A DNA stretch of 64,000 nt from Rhizopus arrhizus (taxonomy: Eukaryota; Mucoromycota; Mucoromycetes; Mucorales; Rhizopodaceae): positions 2,356,001 to 2,420,000 of the forward strand of contig JAKZZE010000001.1 of assembly GCA_024220505.1 (NCBI GenBank), in the 5' to 3' direction. The position numbers were made by a program, and so were the translations under genes. Below the pieces are notes generated by a model that was not told where the DNA came from, made no database searches, and saw nothing but the letters and a program-made list of their open reading frames with translations. Shown in pieces: positions 62,656 to 64,000 of this stretch (its first letter is position 1; every line of letters starts with the position of its first letter).

Positions 62656-62835
62656 GTTTAGAATGATTTTTACGACATTAACTTGAGATTTTTTAAATTC
62701 CACAAAACCCTTCAAGTGTGTGTCTGTTTTTAAAATGTCATTACTCCGCGCTCTATGCATGTTGAGATAAAATATGATCTGAATCTTAATCTGAATAAAA
62801 TTGCCTTTTTCTTTTATAATCAACTGTCACATAGC

Positions 62836-63501
62836 GTTCCTCAGTACATGGTGAGGCTACCCTACAAACATTTGTAACAATTAAGAGGTCAAATCATTTT
62901 ACATCCGTTTCACAAGCAAAACGCTACCGCAGATCATCTGTATCACAAGTACAGCAACCAACTTATCTTTCGAATTTCATTCATCCATACTTCGAAGAAT
63001 TTGAAGGAATTTTATCTTTCGAAGAACTAGCTACTTTATTATCCAAACGAAGAAAGTCTACTAGTTCTTTATCCACAACATCTACTTACTATACAGCACC
63101 TCTCAACTTTGAAGAACCTATGTCTGGCTCGTCAACTGCACCTTACACTCCAAGTTCAGATTTTGCAGAATATCTTTTACACGAACGAGCAAAATCAATT
63201 CCAATTGCTCACTATGAATTGAAGTCAAGCTTACGAATATGGCTTCGCAATTTCGAACAACAGGCCAAAATTCATGGTATTTTTAATATGAATTCGTGTG
63301 GTATTCACCTTACCCGGTACATGCCCACAATCATTCAACAGTGGATACCAACCTTGGCACCAAACATCGCAAGCAACTGGATAATGTTGACAGAAGCTCT
63401 TTTATCTCGCTTTGGTTTACCCGAGGAAGATGATAATAAACGACTTTTAAAAGAATTAAGAAATTGCAAACAACAATCTCGTGAATCTGTCAAGTTGCAT
63501 G
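62836..63501 (+). pseudogene. Ty3-like gag fragment joined to an LTR
   Basis: Open frame from a stop near 62833; first ATG at 63120. The N-terminal part is Ser-rich. The core reads LRIWLRNFEQQAKIHGIFNM, LTRYMPTIIQQWIPTLAP, LTEALLSRFGLPEEDDNKRL and ELRNCKQQSRESVKLH, which is the capsid-like domain of Ty3/gypsy gag proteins in fungi. At SVKLH the coding sequence stops making sense and an LTR starts immediately (TGTTATG at 63502), so nucleocapsid and pol are missing. The remaining frame to 63575 is LTR sequence. Confidence 0.7.
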
Positions 63502-64000
63502 TGTTATGTTCTGGTAAAGTAATTAAGGTAGCGATAAAAACCAAAGAATACTTTTTGAGACTGAACTTTATTTAAGACAATCTTAATCTTAAAAAGAAAT
63601 CATTACAAAGTCTACTATTTATATTCTTCTATCAGTTGGCGGGTAAATGAGTTGTTATGAGCGTAGATCCAATAATTGACATGTTTGATTGAAGAATGAT
63701 CACTGAATCGATTATGAAAATTTTTAATTCGTTGTTTTATAGATCTTATTGTTCTTTAACTGATCTGGGAGAATTGTCCCGTCTTCATTGAGAGGAAAGA
63801 TATATTTATATGAAATGCCTCCAGTCAGATCATAGTTGACTAGGTACCTGATCCATTATTATTCATTTACAGAAATGATGAATAATAAAGGTCATGACTT
63901 ATTCATTGTTCATGTTTACTTTATAGGATGAATCTAATAGTGATAGTTTTATATAAAAAAGAAGAAGAATATATTTTATTTGATAAAGATTTAAATTATT
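63502..64000 (+). mobile_element. LTR, running off the window
   Basis: Begins TGTTATGTTCTGGTAAAG and matches, in inverted orientation, the solo LTR at 49514-50017 over its whole visible length with few differences. Its 3' border and any following element lie outside the window, so it can be a 3' LTR after an internal deletion, a solo LTR, or the 5' LTR of a complete element inserted in gag. Confidence 0.7.

Larger units (their letters stand above)
61470..62750 (-). mobile_element. Tc1-type DNA transposon remnant
   Basis: Bounded by 56 bp inverted repeats: 61470-61525 and 62695-62750 (ends CGCGGAGTAATGACATTTT and the block CTTGAAGGGTTTTGTGG). I could not find TA at the outer borders, so the true ends may lie within the repeats. 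Contains one transposase with a stop. Confidence 0.7.

Overview
The window looks like nuclear DNA of an early-diverging fungus, most likely a mucoralean member of Mucoromycota. The basis is an AT-rich background, single-copy eukaryotic genes with many 50-100 nt GT-AG introns, and a dense mixture of DIRS, L1/Tx1-type LINE, Tc1/mariner and Ty3-like elements. The genus cannot be fixed from the sequence.

Layout: 1-740 is transposon debris (a DIRS tyrosine-recombinase end and a LINE tail). 835-16719 is a host gene block: a small secreted protein with a damaged start, a 13-exon Rho1 GEF of the Rom2/Rgf type, a mitochondrial-type PPR protein on the minus strand, a Sct1/Gpt2 glycerol-3-phosphate acyltransferase, the actin-related protein Arp6, and a secreted aspartic-protease-like protein whose two catalytic motifs are both altered. 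16947-34900 is a nested transposon block. 37372-47845 is a second host block: CCT2, prefoldin subunit 3, EMC5 and a very large furry/Tao3/Mor2 morphogenesis scaffold on the minus strand. 49310-64000 is a second transposon block.

The most unusual object is at 20307-25079. Two almost identical 1.6 kb DD34E transposon copies lie in opposite orientation around about 1.6 kb of other DNA that includes a degraded nuclease-like gene. The outer ends are inverted, are flanked by TA, and the whole unit interrupts one LINE whose coding sequence resumes on the other side. This is the geometry of a composite transposon that moved as one piece. One arm keeps an intact 444-residue transposase; the other has two one-base deletions and lacks one 22-bp subterminal repeat unit.

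Other notable structures: LINE-A copies that repeatedly sit at AAAAGATGTC sites in or next to the subterminal repeats of another DNA transposon; two LINE-C ends inserted one after the other at the same 12-14 bp site; a 500 bp SINE-like insert with only the 3' half of a tRNA, bounded by an 11 bp duplication, breaking a host-type gene; an apparently intact Tc1 element with 214 bp self-palindromic arms that carry a tRNA A-box-like sequence, inserted precisely at TA into a nearly complete LINE-B; and a noncoding tandem array of about four 420-610 bp units.

The host genes are housekeeping genes and do not form an operon-like pathway. CCT2 and prefoldin 3 are adjacent and act in the same actin/tubulin folding route. 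The Rho GEF and the furry scaffold both serve polarised growth.
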